From assembly GCA_027031945.1 (NCBI GenBank), contig JALVPE010000038.1, forward strand, positions 1 to 15,481: a stretch of DNA of 15,481 bases, in the 5' to 3' direction. Both the position numbers and the translations under genes were made by a program. The DNA is from Candidatus Moraniibacteriota bacterium (GTDB taxonomy: Bacteria > Patescibacteriota > Minisyncoccia > Moranbacterales > GCA-2747515). Shown here one piece after another: positions 7,031 to 13,628 of the stretch. Under the pieces are notes generated by a model. That model saw only the letters and a program-made list of their open reading frames with translations, made no database searches and was not told the DNA's origin. Position 1 is the stretch's first letter; each line of letters opens with the position of its first letter.

Positions 7031-8305
7031 ATGTTTGGAAAATTTAAGAATACCTTTTTAATTAAGGAATTACGTGATAAGATTTTTTTTATCCTTTTTG
7101 TATTGGTTATTTTTCGTTTTACCGCAAATATTCCATTGCCAGGTGTGAGTATATCACGATTACAAGAATTGTTTAATTCAAATCAATTGTTGGGAATGTT
7201 GAATATGTTTTCTGGTGGAGGGTTGTCTAATATCTCGATTGTTCTTTTAGGTGTTGGTCCGTATATTACATCCTCGATTATTATGCAGTTATTAACGATG
7301 ATTGTGCCAAAATTTGAGCAAATGAACAAGGAAGAAGGTGAAGCGGGACGACAAAAATTTAATATGATTACACGTGTCTTGACGGTTCCTTTGGCAATTG
7401 TACAAACAATAGGTATGATAACCCTACTTAAATCGAAAGGAGTAATTCAAAATTTAGATGCATTCAATTTTGTTATTATGGTTATAATAGCCGTAGCCGG
7501 GACAATTTTTCTTATGTGGTTAGGAGAACTTATCACAGAGAAAAAATTGGGAAATGGTGTGTCAATCATAATTTTTGCTGGTATCGTGGCCAGTTTACCA
7601 ACAACCCTTATGCAATTTAAGGCAACATTTGATTCGACACAGATTTTTACATATATTGCTTTTTTAGTTATTACTATCGTCACAATTTTGGGCGTTGTAT
7701 TTATTACTGAGGGTCAAAGAATTATACCTATATCATATGCTCGTAGAGCTCGTGGCGGACAACATTATGGTGGTGCACGTACACATTTGCCATTACGTGT
7801 AAACCAAGCAGGTGTTATCCCAATTATTTTTGCAGTTTCTTTGGTGCTTTTTCCCAGAATGATTGGACAAATGTTGATGCAAATGAGTAATGAAACGTTT
7901 TCCTCATTTGGTTTGACACTTACTAATCTTTTTGCAAATCAATGGGTGTACGGCATTACGTATTTTTCACTTGTTGTGGTGTTTACATATTTTTATACGG
8001 CTGTTATATTTGATCCAGAAAAAATTGCAGAAAATTTACAAAGACAAGGGGGTTATGTGGAAGGTATGCGACCAGGCAATGAAACAGCAGAGTATTTAGG
8101 GAAAGTAGTAAATCGCATTACACTTACAGGTTCATTGTTTTTGGGACTTATTGCCGTACTTCCTATTATCATTCAAGCATTTCTTCCGGGAGCACAGACA
8201 CTTACAATTGGTGGAGCTAGTATACTTATTATTGTTTCTGTAGTAATAGAAATAGTAAAACAAGTTGACGCACAACTTGTAATGCGTGATTATGAAAGTA
8301 TATAA
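7031..8305 (+). CDS. secY: Protein translocase channel subunit SecY
   Basis: SecY is the pore of the Sec translocon in the cytoplasmic membrane, through which preproteins such as the large surface protein here and the PBP anchor would pass. The 424 residues are close to the usual length and show about ten hydrophobic segments. Recognisable blocks are RFTANIPLPGV near the start (helix 1 and after), the plug/helix 2 region with MFSGGGLSNISI and LGVGPYI, the cytosolic loop YARRARGGQHYGGARTHLPL (about 236-255) and the C5 loop NLQRQGGYVEGMRPG (about 335-349) that contacts the ribosome and SecA. The C-terminal tail is short. No ribosomal-protein, adk or map gene adjoins it, which differs from the common spc-operon location. 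It has its own candidate promoter. Confidence 0.97.
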   Translation: MFGKFKNTFLIKELRDKIFFILFVLVIFRFTANIPLPGVSISRLQELFNSNQLLGMLNMFSGGGLSNISIVLLGVGPYITSSIIMQLLTMIVPKFEQMNKEEGEAGRQKFNMITRVLTVPLAIVQTIGMITLLKSKGVIQNLDAFNFVIMVIIAVAGTIFLMWLGELITEKKLGNGVSIIIFAGIVASLPTTLMQFKATFDSTQIFTYIAFLVITIVTILGVVFITEGQRIIPISYARRARGGQHYGGARTHLPLRVNQAGVIPIIFAVSLVLFPRMIGQMLMQMSNETFSSFGLTLTNLFANQWVYGITYFSLVVVFTYFYTAVIFDPEKIAENLQRQGGYVEGMRPGNETAEYLGKVVNRITLTGSLFLGLIAVLPIIIQAFLPGAQTLTIGGASILIIVSVVIEIVKQVDAQLVMRDYESI

Positions 8306-8382
8306 TTTTGGTGCGGAGCAAAATGGCAAAATAATATATGATAAAGTGGAGTAATTGCAGTTTATTGTCTTCACTTTTTTAA

Positions 8383-8388
8383 TATAAT
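8383..8388 (+). promoter_or_regulatory. Perfect -10 box just before the acylphosphatase gene
   Basis: TATAAT ends eight bases before the ATG at 8397. With a usual spacing of about seven bases, the transcript would start near 8395, two bases before the start codon, giving an essentially leaderless mRNA. No convincing -35 box lies 16-18 nt upstream, and TTGTCT at 8365 is only 12 nt away. Confidence 0.45.
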
Positions 8389-8396
8389 ATAGAGTT

Positions 8397-8669
8397 ATGA
8401 ATAAACACGTTACAATACAAATTGATGGAAAGGTTCAAGGAGTTTGGTTTCGTGATTCTGTCAAAAGTGCTGCACATAAATTTGGTTTGGTGGGTTATGC
8501 AAAAAATAATAATGATGGTAGCGTTATTGTGGAGGCTTGTGGTGAGGAGAATAATTTTGAAAAATTTATAAAATTGTGTAAACAAGGTTCTGATTTGTCA
8601 GATGTAGAAAATATCAATTATACGATTGATGATAACTTATGTGATTATAATGATTTTAAAATTTTGTAA
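8397..8669 (+). CDS. acyP: Acylphosphatase
   Basis: This small cytoplasmic enzyme hydrolyses carboxyl-phosphate bonds in acylphosphates such as acetyl phosphate and 1,3-bisphosphoglycerate. The 90 residues match the family length. The phosphate-binding signature GKVQGVWFR (11-19) gives the predicted catalytic Arg19. The second motif, GYAKNNNDGSV (33-43), provides the catalytic Asn37. The C-terminal 30 residues are unusually acidic (DLSDVENINYTIDDN). The start is close to a -10 box and no SD is present, consistent with a leaderless message. The stop is three bases before the next ATG, so the hydrolase gene is almost certainly in the same operon. Confidence 0.92.
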   Translation: MNKHVTIQIDGKVQGVWFRDSVKSAAHKFGLVGYAKNNNDGSVIVEACGEENNFEKFIKLCKQGSDLSDVENINYTIDDNLCDYNDFKIL

Positions 8670-8672
8670 ATT

Positions 8673-9284
8673 ATGAATGATAATAAAAAGCAAGTTGTAG
8701 TAATTGGTGGAGGTGAAGCGTGGGATACGTATGAAGAATATATTGAATATCTAAAAAATGACGAGTTTACAGAAGATACTATTAAGAAAGCAACTTCAAA
8801 AAGATGGAAAGAAAATTTGCAAGATGAGCTAGGTAAGAAGTTTCAAGTAATTAAACCAATTATGCCGTCAGCACGTAATGCAAAATATAACGAATGGGTA
8901 ATTTGGTTTGAAAAATTATTTCCATTTTTAAAGGGAGATATTATTTTAGTAGGACATTCGCTAGGTGCAAATTTTTTGGCAAAATATTTAATGGAAAATA
9001 TTATATCGTTTAATATAACAGGTTTACATTTAGTCGCAGGTTGTTTTGGGTGGAAAGGCGGTTTTGATCTTTCAAATTCATTTGTAAATATTGAAAAGCA
9101 ATGTGATAATATTTTTATTTATCATTCCAAAGACGATGATGTTGTAAGTTTTTCGGAAGGTTTGAAATATAAAAAAATACTACCTAGTGCAAAGTTTGTG
9201 AAGTTTGAAGATAGAGGTCATTTTTTGCAGGAGGATTTTCCAGAAATTATAAAAAACATCAAAGATTCAACGGTGTTGCAATGA
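8673..9284 (+). CDS. Alpha/beta hydrolase, RBBP9/YdeN-like serine hydrolase
   Basis: The 203 residues have the small alpha/beta hydrolase layout. The nucleophile elbow is GHSLGA (94-99, Ser96), the likely acid is Asp155 in HSKDDDVVSF, and the likely base is His183 in DRGHF. The N-terminus has a beta strand and glycine loop (VVVIGGGEAWDTYEEY) typical of the RBBP9/YdeN group, which lacks a large cap domain. A FGWKGGFDL stretch (125-133) occupies the usual variable region. The substrate is unknown; esterase or peptidase-like activity has been reported for relatives, but nothing here fixes it. No signal peptide is present, so it should be cytoplasmic. It ends with TGA, which supports TGA being a stop in this genome. 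It lies three bases after the acylphosphatase gene. Confidence 0.82.
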   Translation: MNDNKKQVVVIGGGEAWDTYEEYIEYLKNDEFTEDTIKKATSKRWKENLQDELGKKFQVIKPIMPSARNAKYNEWVIWFEKLFPFLKGDIILVGHSLGANFLAKYLMENIISFNITGLHLVAGCFGWKGGFDLSNSFVNIEKQCDNIFIYHSKDDDVVSFSEGLKYKKILPSAKFVKFEDRGHFLQEDFPEIIKNIKDSTVLQ

Positions 9285-9320
9285 CGAAGTAAGCTCTATA
9301 CTCTATAGTCATGAAAAATT

Positions 9321-9369
9321 GTCATTTCCGCGTAGCCTGCTTGCCCGGTAGGCAGGGCCGGAAATCTAG
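9321..9369 (-). repeat. Intergenic palindromic repeat, long form, reverse orientation
   Basis: The outer arms ATTTCCG (9324-9330) and CGGAAAT (9359-9365) are perfect reverse complements, and an inner pair CCTGC (9336-9340)/GCAGG (9352-9356) stacks inside. Read on the minus strand the element starts CTAGATTTCCG and ends CGGAAATGAC, matching the ends of 9468-9494. The centre carries GCCTACCGG, shared with 3708-3716. Confidence 0.75.
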
Positions 9370-9462
9370 TACGTTTTATATGAATTACATAATTAAAATA
9401 AATCTTCAAGGTTTACAGTATTTTATAATTAAATTATGTTAAATTACATAGAAATTTATTTG

Positions 9463-9496
9463 TAGTCCTAGATTCCCGCCTCCGCGGGAATGACTA
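9463..9496 (+). repeat. Intergenic palindromic repeat, short form, forward orientation
   Basis: ATTCCCGC (9472-9479) and GCGGGAAT (9484-9491) form a perfect 8-bp stem around CTCC. TAGTC (9463-9467) and GACTA (9492-9496) add an outer 5-bp stem, leaving CTAG (9468-9471) bulged. The core CTAGATTCCCG...CGGGAATGAC (9468-9494) matches the ends of the inverted copy about 100 nt upstream. There is no downstream T-run, so this is not a typical terminator. Confidence 0.8.
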
Positions 9497-9545
9497 AAGG
9501 GTGTGAAAGATTATATGACAAAGTGCTGTTTTATTATTTGGGTTG

Positions 9546-9554
9546 TGGTATACT
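9546..9554 (+). promoter_or_regulatory. Extended -10 promoter of the tmk-thyA-folA cluster
   Basis: TGgTATACT matches the extended -10 consensus. The sequence at the -35 distance is poor. The start of transcription would be near 9561, leaving a leader of about 53 nt before the tmk ATG at 9614, with a hairpin in it. Confidence 0.5.
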
Positions 9555-9568
9555 TTTAAATATAGGGG

Positions 9569-9592
9569 ACGACTAAATTAAGAGTCGTTTTT
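9569..9592 (+). terminator. Leader hairpin with T-run upstream of tmk (attenuator-like)
   Basis: ACGACT (9569-9574) pairs with AGTCGT (9583-9588) around an 8-nt loop, and TTTT (9589-9592) follows. The form is that of a short intrinsic terminator. It lies only about eight bases after the predicted transcription start and 21 bases before the tmk ATG. It could attenuate the thymidylate genes, protect the 5' end, or be a weak terminator for RNA coming from upstream. Confidence 0.45.
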
Positions 9593-9613
9593 ATTATATA
9601 GAATTTGAATATT

Positions 9614-10285
9614 ATGAAAAAAGGCAAATTGATTGTTATTGATGGCTCAGATGGTTCAGGTAAAGCTACTCAAACAAAGTTGCTTGTCAGTAAATTAAAA
9701 AAAAGTGGAGTAAAGGTAAAGACAATGGACTTTCCTCGATATGAAAGTAATTTTTTTGGAGAATTTATTGGCGAATGTTTAACTGGTGAGTACGGGGATT
9801 TTCTTACTCTTGATCCACATATTACGTCAGTATTGTATGCGGCAGATCGTTTTGAATCATCGGTAAAATTGAAAAAATGGCTTGAAGAGGGCTACATGGT
9901 TATATTGGATAGATATGTAAGCGCAAATCAAATCCATCAAGGTGGAAAAATATTTAATTCAGTAAAGCGTAAAAAATTCTTGCAGTGGCTAGATAAAATG
10001 GAGTATGATATATTTAAATTACCACGACCGGATAAAGTAATTTATCTTGATGTACCCATTGCAACTTCTGTCGGACTCTTGCAACAATCACAACAAAAAA
10101 AACAATATCAAAAAGATGGCAAAAAAGATCTTGTTGAACAAAGTAAAGATTATTTGGAAAATGCTCGCAGAAGTGCACTTTGGCTTGCAAGGGAAAATAA
10201 AAATTGGACACGTATTGAATGTGTAAAAAATAAAAAATTAAGATCAATAGAAGATATTCATAGTGAAATTTTTGAGATAATTTAG
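9614..10285 (+). CDS. tmk: Thymidylate kinase (dTMP kinase)
   Basis: Tmk transfers phosphate from ATP to dTMP, giving dTDP for DNA synthesis in the cytoplasm. The 223 residues carry the P-loop GSDGSGKA (11-18) directly after the first strand, the DRYVSANQIHQ block (99-109) that stands for the family DR-Y/F-x-x-S signature, and VIYLDVP (142-148) before the lid. The lid region (about 153-178) is rich in Gln and Lys, with no Arg. The usual Thr after the P-loop Lys is Ala18, as in some other bacterial enzymes. The ATG at 9614 places the P-loop at the normal distance. The in-frame TTG three codons upstream adds only MNI and has no support. Next to thyA and folA, the gene completes a dTMP-to-dTDP module. 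Confidence 0.9.
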   Translation: MKKGKLIVIDGSDGSGKATQTKLLVSKLKKSGVKVKTMDFPRYESNFFGEFIGECLTGEYGDFLTLDPHITSVLYAADRFESSVKLKKWLEEGYMVILDRYVSANQIHQGGKIFNSVKRKKFLQWLDKMEYDIFKLPRPDKVIYLDVPIATSVGLLQQSQQKKQYQKDGKKDLVEQSKDYLENARRSALWLARENKNWTRIECVKNKKLRSIEDIHSEIFEII

Positions 10286-10297
10286 TAAAGTAAAAAA

Positions 10298-11122
10298 ATG
10301 AAACAATATTTAGAATTATTGGAAGATATCCGTGATAACGGCGTAGGAAAAGGTGATCGTACTGGCACAGGTACAAGGAGTGTGTTTGGAAGGCAAATTC
10401 GATTTGATTTGTCAAAAGGTTTTCCTCTACTTACTACAAAAAAAGTTTTTCTAAAGGGTGTTATTTATGAATTGTTGTGGTTACTTAGCGGTGATACTAA
10501 TATTAAATTCCTCAAGGACAATGGTGTAAATATTTGGAATGAATGGGCTGATGAAAATGGTGACTTGGGCCCAGTGTATGGAGCACAGTGGAGAAACTGG
10601 GCAGGTGAAGGAATTGATCAAATTCAAATGGCAGTTGATGAAATTAAAAATAATCCTAATAATAGACGTATTATTGTTTCGGCTTGGAATCCAAGTGTTT
10701 TACCTGATACCACAAAGAGTTTTAGTGAAAATGTCGCTAATGGAAAAGCAGCATTGCCACCGTGTCATGCTTGGTTTCAATTTTACGCCTCGGAAGGCAA
10801 GCTGTCATGCCAATTGTATCAACGGAGTGCAGATGTTTTTTTAGGTGTTCCGTTTAATATTGCAAGTTATTCATTATTAACCATGATGATGGCACAGGTT
10901 TGTGATTTGGAGGTGGGTGATTTTGTGCATACATTTGGTGATGTGCATATTTATAATAATCACGTTGATCAAGTAAATGAACAGTTATCCCGCAAACCAA
11001 AAACCTTACCAGTGATGAAATTAAATCCAAAAGTAAAAGATATTTTTGCATTTACTTATGATGATTTTGAATTAACTGGATATAACCCTGACCCAGCTAT
11101 AAAAGCTCCTGTATCTATATAA
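10298..11122 (+). CDS. thyA: Thymidylate synthase (ThyA type)
   Basis: ThyA converts dUMP to dTMP with 5,10-methylenetetrahydrofolate as methyl donor and reductant, releasing dihydrofolate. The 274 residues include the phosphate-binding RTGTGT region (Arg21, 21-26), the dimer-partner arginines Arg123-Arg124 in NNRRIIVSAWNP, the catalytic Cys156 in PPCHAWFQFY, the QRSAD block (175-179) and the HIYNNH dUMP-binding motif (217-222). The usual C-terminal ending is present as PVSI. Compared with the 264-residue E. coli enzyme, about ten extra residues precede the catalytic Cys (about 137-152, DTTKSFSENVANGKAA). The gene starts 12 nt after tmk, so the two are probably co-transcribed. FolA, encoded next, would recycle the dihydrofolate. 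Confidence 0.97.
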   Translation: MKQYLELLEDIRDNGVGKGDRTGTGTRSVFGRQIRFDLSKGFPLLTTKKVFLKGVIYELLWLLSGDTNIKFLKDNGVNIWNEWADENGDLGPVYGAQWRNWAGEGIDQIQMAVDEIKNNPNNRRIIVSAWNPSVLPDTTKSFSENVANGKAALPPCHAWFQFYASEGKLSCQLYQRSADVFLGVPFNIASYSLLTMMMAQVCDLEVGDFVHTFGDVHIYNNHVDQVNEQLSRKPKTLPVMKLNPKVKDIFAFTYDDFELTGYNPDPAIKAPVSI

Positions 11123-11138
11123 GTGAAATTTTGTTGCA

Positions 11139-11147
11139 TGCTATAAT
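11139..11147 (+). promoter_or_regulatory. Perfect extended -10 box before folA
   Basis: TGcTATAAT is a full match to the extended -10 consensus. It ends ten bases before the ATG at 11158, so the transcript would begin near 11154 with a leader of about four bases. The in-frame TTG codons at 11131-11136 lie upstream of this start point and are unlikely as translation starts. Confidence 0.55.
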
Positions 11148-11157
11148 TATAAAAATA

Positions 11158-11655
11158 ATGAAAAATGAGATAATAATAATTGCTGCTATTGGGAAAAATA
11201 ATGAATTAGGGAAAAATAATGACCTGATATGGAAAATTCCAGGTGATTTAAAACGGTTTAAAACATTGACACAAGGTCATCCTATTATTATGGGATACAA
11301 AACATTTGAATCATTGGGGTCACGTGCATTACCAGGACGGACAAATATTGTTATGGCACTTACAGAAACGCCTGGTGGAGATGTGGCTGTAGCGCGTTCA
11401 CTCAATGAGGCTATTGTCATGGCTAAAAAGGCACCTGGAAATGATAAAATATTTATTATTGGAGGTGGTACTATTTATAAACTATTTTTACCATTAGTAG
11501 ATACGCTTAATCTAACAGTCGTAGATAAGACAGATGATAGAGCTGATGTATTTTTCCCAGAATTTGATAAAAATGATTTTAATGAAATATCACGTGAGGA
11601 AAAAGAGATTGATGGATTAAAATTTGCATTTGTTGTAAGTCAAAGGAAAAAATAA
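11158..11655 (+). CDS. folA: Dihydrofolate reductase
   Basis: The enzyme reduces dihydrofolate to tetrahydrofolate with NADPH, regenerating the cofactor used by ThyA. From ATG 11158 the product has 165 residues, a normal length for chromosomal DHFR. Visible motifs are the N-terminal strand IIIIAAIGKNNELGKN, the substrate loop NDLIWKIPGDLKRFK with the predicted active-site Asp30 (E. coli Asp27), IIMGYKTFESLG (43-54) with NADPH contacts, LPGRTNIV (58-65) and IFIIGGGTIY (about 97-106). The longer TTG start at 11131 would add nine residues that other DHFRs lack, and it overlaps the -10 box. The gene follows thyA after 35 nt and may be expressed both by read-through and from its own promoter. Confidence 0.95.
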   Translation: MKNEIIIIAAIGKNNELGKNNDLIWKIPGDLKRFKTLTQGHPIIMGYKTFESLGSRALPGRTNIVMALTETPGGDVAVARSLNEAIVMAKKAPGNDKIFIIGGGTIYKLFLPLVDTLNLTVVDKTDDRADVFFPEFDKNDFNEISREEKEIDGLKFAFVVSQRKK

Positions 11656-11676
11656 GCATTAAAAGATAATACAAAT

Positions 11677-11793
11677 ATGAAAAATTTTTTGATCAAAGCT
11701 GTAATATATATTATTATTTTTATAATTATATTGGCATTTTTGTGGCAGTTTTTATTGGATGAATCATTATTTAGTGTTTTGATGGGAAATTAA
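11677..11793 (+). CDS. 38-residue single-span membrane peptide, unknown
   Basis: An ATG at 11677 opens 38 codons ending in TAA at 11791-11793. Residues 1-8 (MKNFLIKA) are basic, about 9-27 form one hydrophobic helix rich in Ile, and a short tail (LDESLFSVLMGN) contains two acidic residues. The orientation is probably N-in. It fills the gap between folA and mnmA exactly, stopping three bases before the mnmA ATG, which suggests translational coupling and favours a real gene. A GATAAT at 11665-11670 sits six bases before the start, as for other short-leader genes here. I do not recognise a family. Chance is possible in AT-rich DNA, since Ile/Phe codons are easily generated. Confidence 0.5.
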   Translation: MKNFLIKAVIYIIIFIIILAFLWQFLLDESLFSVLMGN

Positions 11794-11796
11794 GAT

Positions 11797-12849
11797 ATGA
11801 AGATAGCAGTACTTGTAAGCGGTGGTGTAGATAGCTCTGTGGCACTGCATTTATTAAAAGCTCAAGGTCATGATTTGGAGGTATTTTATCTCAAGATTTG
11901 GCTTGAAGATGATATGTCTTTTTTGGGTGAGTGTCCTTGGGAAGAAGATTTATCCTATGTGAAAAAAGTTTGTGCTCAGTGTGATGTAAAATTAAATGTT
12001 GTGCCACTGCAAAAAGAGTATTATGAGCATGTTGTGAATTATACAATTGATGCAGTAAAAAAAGGTTTAACGCCAAATCCTGATATGCTTTGTAATAGAG
12101 AAGTAAAATTTGGTGCTTTTTATGATAAATATGGAAAAGACTTTGATAAAATCGCAACAGGGCATTATGCTCAAATTGAAGAATTAAATGATGGTAGTGT
12201 AAAGCTCAAACGTGCTCCAGATCCAGTGAAAGATCAAACATATTTTTTGGCAATGATGCGTCAGAAACAACTCCAAAAAGCAACGTTTCCCATAGGACAG
12301 ATGAAAAAAAGTGAAGTACGTGAGTATGCGTTAGATAATAAACTTGCTACGGCAAAGCGTAAAGACTCCCAGGGAATTTGTTTTTTAGGTAAAATCTCAT
12401 TTACTGATTTTATCAGAGAACATCTAGGTGTGCAAAAAGGGAAATTTATAGAAAAAGAAACAGGTAAAGAGCTTGGAGAGCATAATGGTTTTTATTTTTA
12501 TACAATTGGTCAACGAAGAGGTATTGATATAAATGGTGGTCCATGGTATGTGTGTGACAAAGATGTTGCAAAAAATATTATTTATCTTACACATGGTTAT
12601 GCAGGCAAGGATCAGAGGCGAGATACATTTGATGTGCAGGGTATAAATTGGATTAATGATATTCCCACAAAAAAAGAATTACAGATAAAGTTGCGACATG
12701 GAGAAAAATTTTATAACTGCAAAATAAATATAGAAAATACAAATAAAGCACATGTTGCACTTAGTGCAAAAGACCCTGGTATAACCCCGGGTCAATATGC
12801 AGTATTTTATGATGGTAAGTATTGTTTGGGTGGGGGAGTTATTATTTGA
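11797..12849 (+). CDS. mnmA: tRNA-specific 2-thiouridylase MnmA
   Basis: MnmA adenylates and thiolates U34 of tRNA-Lys, -Glu and -Gln in the cytoplasm, giving 2-thiouridine that improves decoding. The 350 residues begin with the PP-loop VSGGVDSSVA (7-16), followed by TPNPDMLCN with Cys99 and DSQGICFLG with Cys195. These are the two cysteines of the catalytic pair (E. coli Cys102/Cys199). GHYAQI (122-127) and DQTYFL (146-151) are further family blocks, and a C-terminal beta-barrel starts near 210. The protein is a little shorter than the E. coli form. The ATG at 11797 puts the PP-loop at the normal position. The gene ends with TGA. No iscS-like sulfur donor is visible in the window. Confidence 0.95.
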   Translation: MKIAVLVSGGVDSSVALHLLKAQGHDLEVFYLKIWLEDDMSFLGECPWEEDLSYVKKVCAQCDVKLNVVPLQKEYYEHVVNYTIDAVKKGLTPNPDMLCNREVKFGAFYDKYGKDFDKIATGHYAQIEELNDGSVKLKRAPDPVKDQTYFLAMMRQKQLQKATFPIGQMKKSEVREYALDNKLATAKRKDSQGICFLGKISFTDFIREHLGVQKGKFIEKETGKELGEHNGFYFYTIGQRRGIDINGGPWYVCDKDVAKNIIYLTHGYAGKDQRRDTFDVQGINWINDIPTKKELQIKLRHGEKFYNCKINIENTNKAHVALSAKDPGITPGQYAVFYDGKYCLGGGVII

Positions 12850-12886
12850 TTTATAAAGCAATCATACTACCATTATTTAACTTGTG

Positions 12887-12895
12887 TGATATAAT
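12887..12895 (+). promoter_or_regulatory. Perfect extended -10 box setting a leaderless scpA start
   Basis: TGaTATAAT is a complete extended -10 match. With normal spacing, transcription would begin at about 12902, exactly the A of the second in-frame ATG. The first ATG (12896) directly abuts the -10 box and would lie upstream of the transcript, so 12902 is the better start. No -35 box is visible, which extended -10 promoters can dispense with. Confidence 0.6.
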
Positions 12896-12901
12896 ATGCG
12901 C

Positions 12902-13618
12902 ATGACATATCAAGTAAAAATGGAACAATTTGAAGGTCCATTGGATCTTCTTTTAGATTTGATAGAAAGTGAAAAAGTAGATATTACACGTGTATCACTT
13001 GCAAATATTACTGATGAATATTTAAATTACATCAATAATCGTGAAGATATTTCTTTGTATAATCTTACGGATTTTTTGTCAGTTGCTGCGAAGTTGATTT
13101 TGTTGAAATCTCATGCTTTACTACCTCTACTTCAATTAGATGATGATGAGGAAGAAGATCTGGAAGAATTGGAACGACAATTAGCTGCTTTGAAAGTTTT
13201 TAAAGATCATAATGAAACCTTTAATAAATTATTTGAACAGGCAAAGAGTTCTTATGGTAATAAAGGTGTATGGGGTCAAAGTGCACATTTTTGTCCACCA
13301 GAGGGCATAACAGTTGATGATGTGAGAGCTTCATTTTTGTCTTCGCTTCATACAATTCCACGTATGGAAGAAATGGAAGAAAAGATTGTAAGTGATGTAA
13401 TTTCATTGGAACGTCGCATTGTACAGATCCAGCGTAGCGTGGAAGAGCGGGCGACAACTGTTTTTTCTGATATTACGGCAAATGCAAAAGATAAATCTGA
13501 AGTTGTTGTATCATTTCTTGCCTTATTAGAATTAGTTAAACAGCAAATTATTATAGCAAAACAATCCGGAGTTTTTGATGATATTGAATTAAGTAATAAG
13601 CAAAAAGTAAAATCATAA
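12902..13618 (+). CDS. scpA: Segregation and condensation protein A (kleisin)
   Basis: ScpA is the kleisin that bridges the SMC ATPase heads and binds the ScpB dimer, organising and segregating the chromosome. From ATG 12902 the product has 238 residues, close to the usual 240-250. The N-terminal signature FEGPLDLLLDLI, then VDITRVSLANITDEYLNYI, is the SMC-neck-binding helical domain. A strongly acidic linker (DDDEEEDLEELE) follows the LLKSHALLPL block. The C-terminal winged helix is seen as VVSFLALLELVKQQIIIAKQSGVFDDI. The alternative ATG at 12896 adds only two residues and conflicts with the -10 box. scpB starts 11 nt downstream. No smc gene is in the window, which is common since smc is often elsewhere. 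Confidence 0.93.
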   Translation: MTYQVKMEQFEGPLDLLLDLIESEKVDITRVSLANITDEYLNYINNREDISLYNLTDFLSVAAKLILLKSHALLPLLQLDDDEEEDLEELERQLAALKVFKDHNETFNKLFEQAKSSYGNKGVWGQSAHFCPPEGITVDDVRASFLSSLHTIPRMEEMEEKIVSDVISLERRIVQIQRSVEERATTVFSDITANAKDKSEVVVSFLALLELVKQQIIIAKQSGVFDDIELSNKQKVKS

Positions 13619-13628
13619 ATTTTATTAT

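Larger units (their letters stand above)
9285..9613. other. Non-coding stretch of about 330 nt before the thymidylate cluster
   Basis: No gene is visible. It holds two inverted copies of the palindromic repeat (9321-9369 and 9468-9494), an AT-rich spacer between them, an extended -10 box (9546-9554) and a leader hairpin with a T-run (9569-9592). No tRNA is seen. Confidence 0.65.

Noticed and set aside
9321..9496. CRISPR array
   Set aside because: The copies are inverted, differ in length and are not regularly spaced. No cas gene is nearby.
9285..12849. Alternative genetic code with TGA as glycine
   Set aside because: The hydrolase and mnmA end at TGA at normal family lengths, and no gene needs an in-frame TGA.
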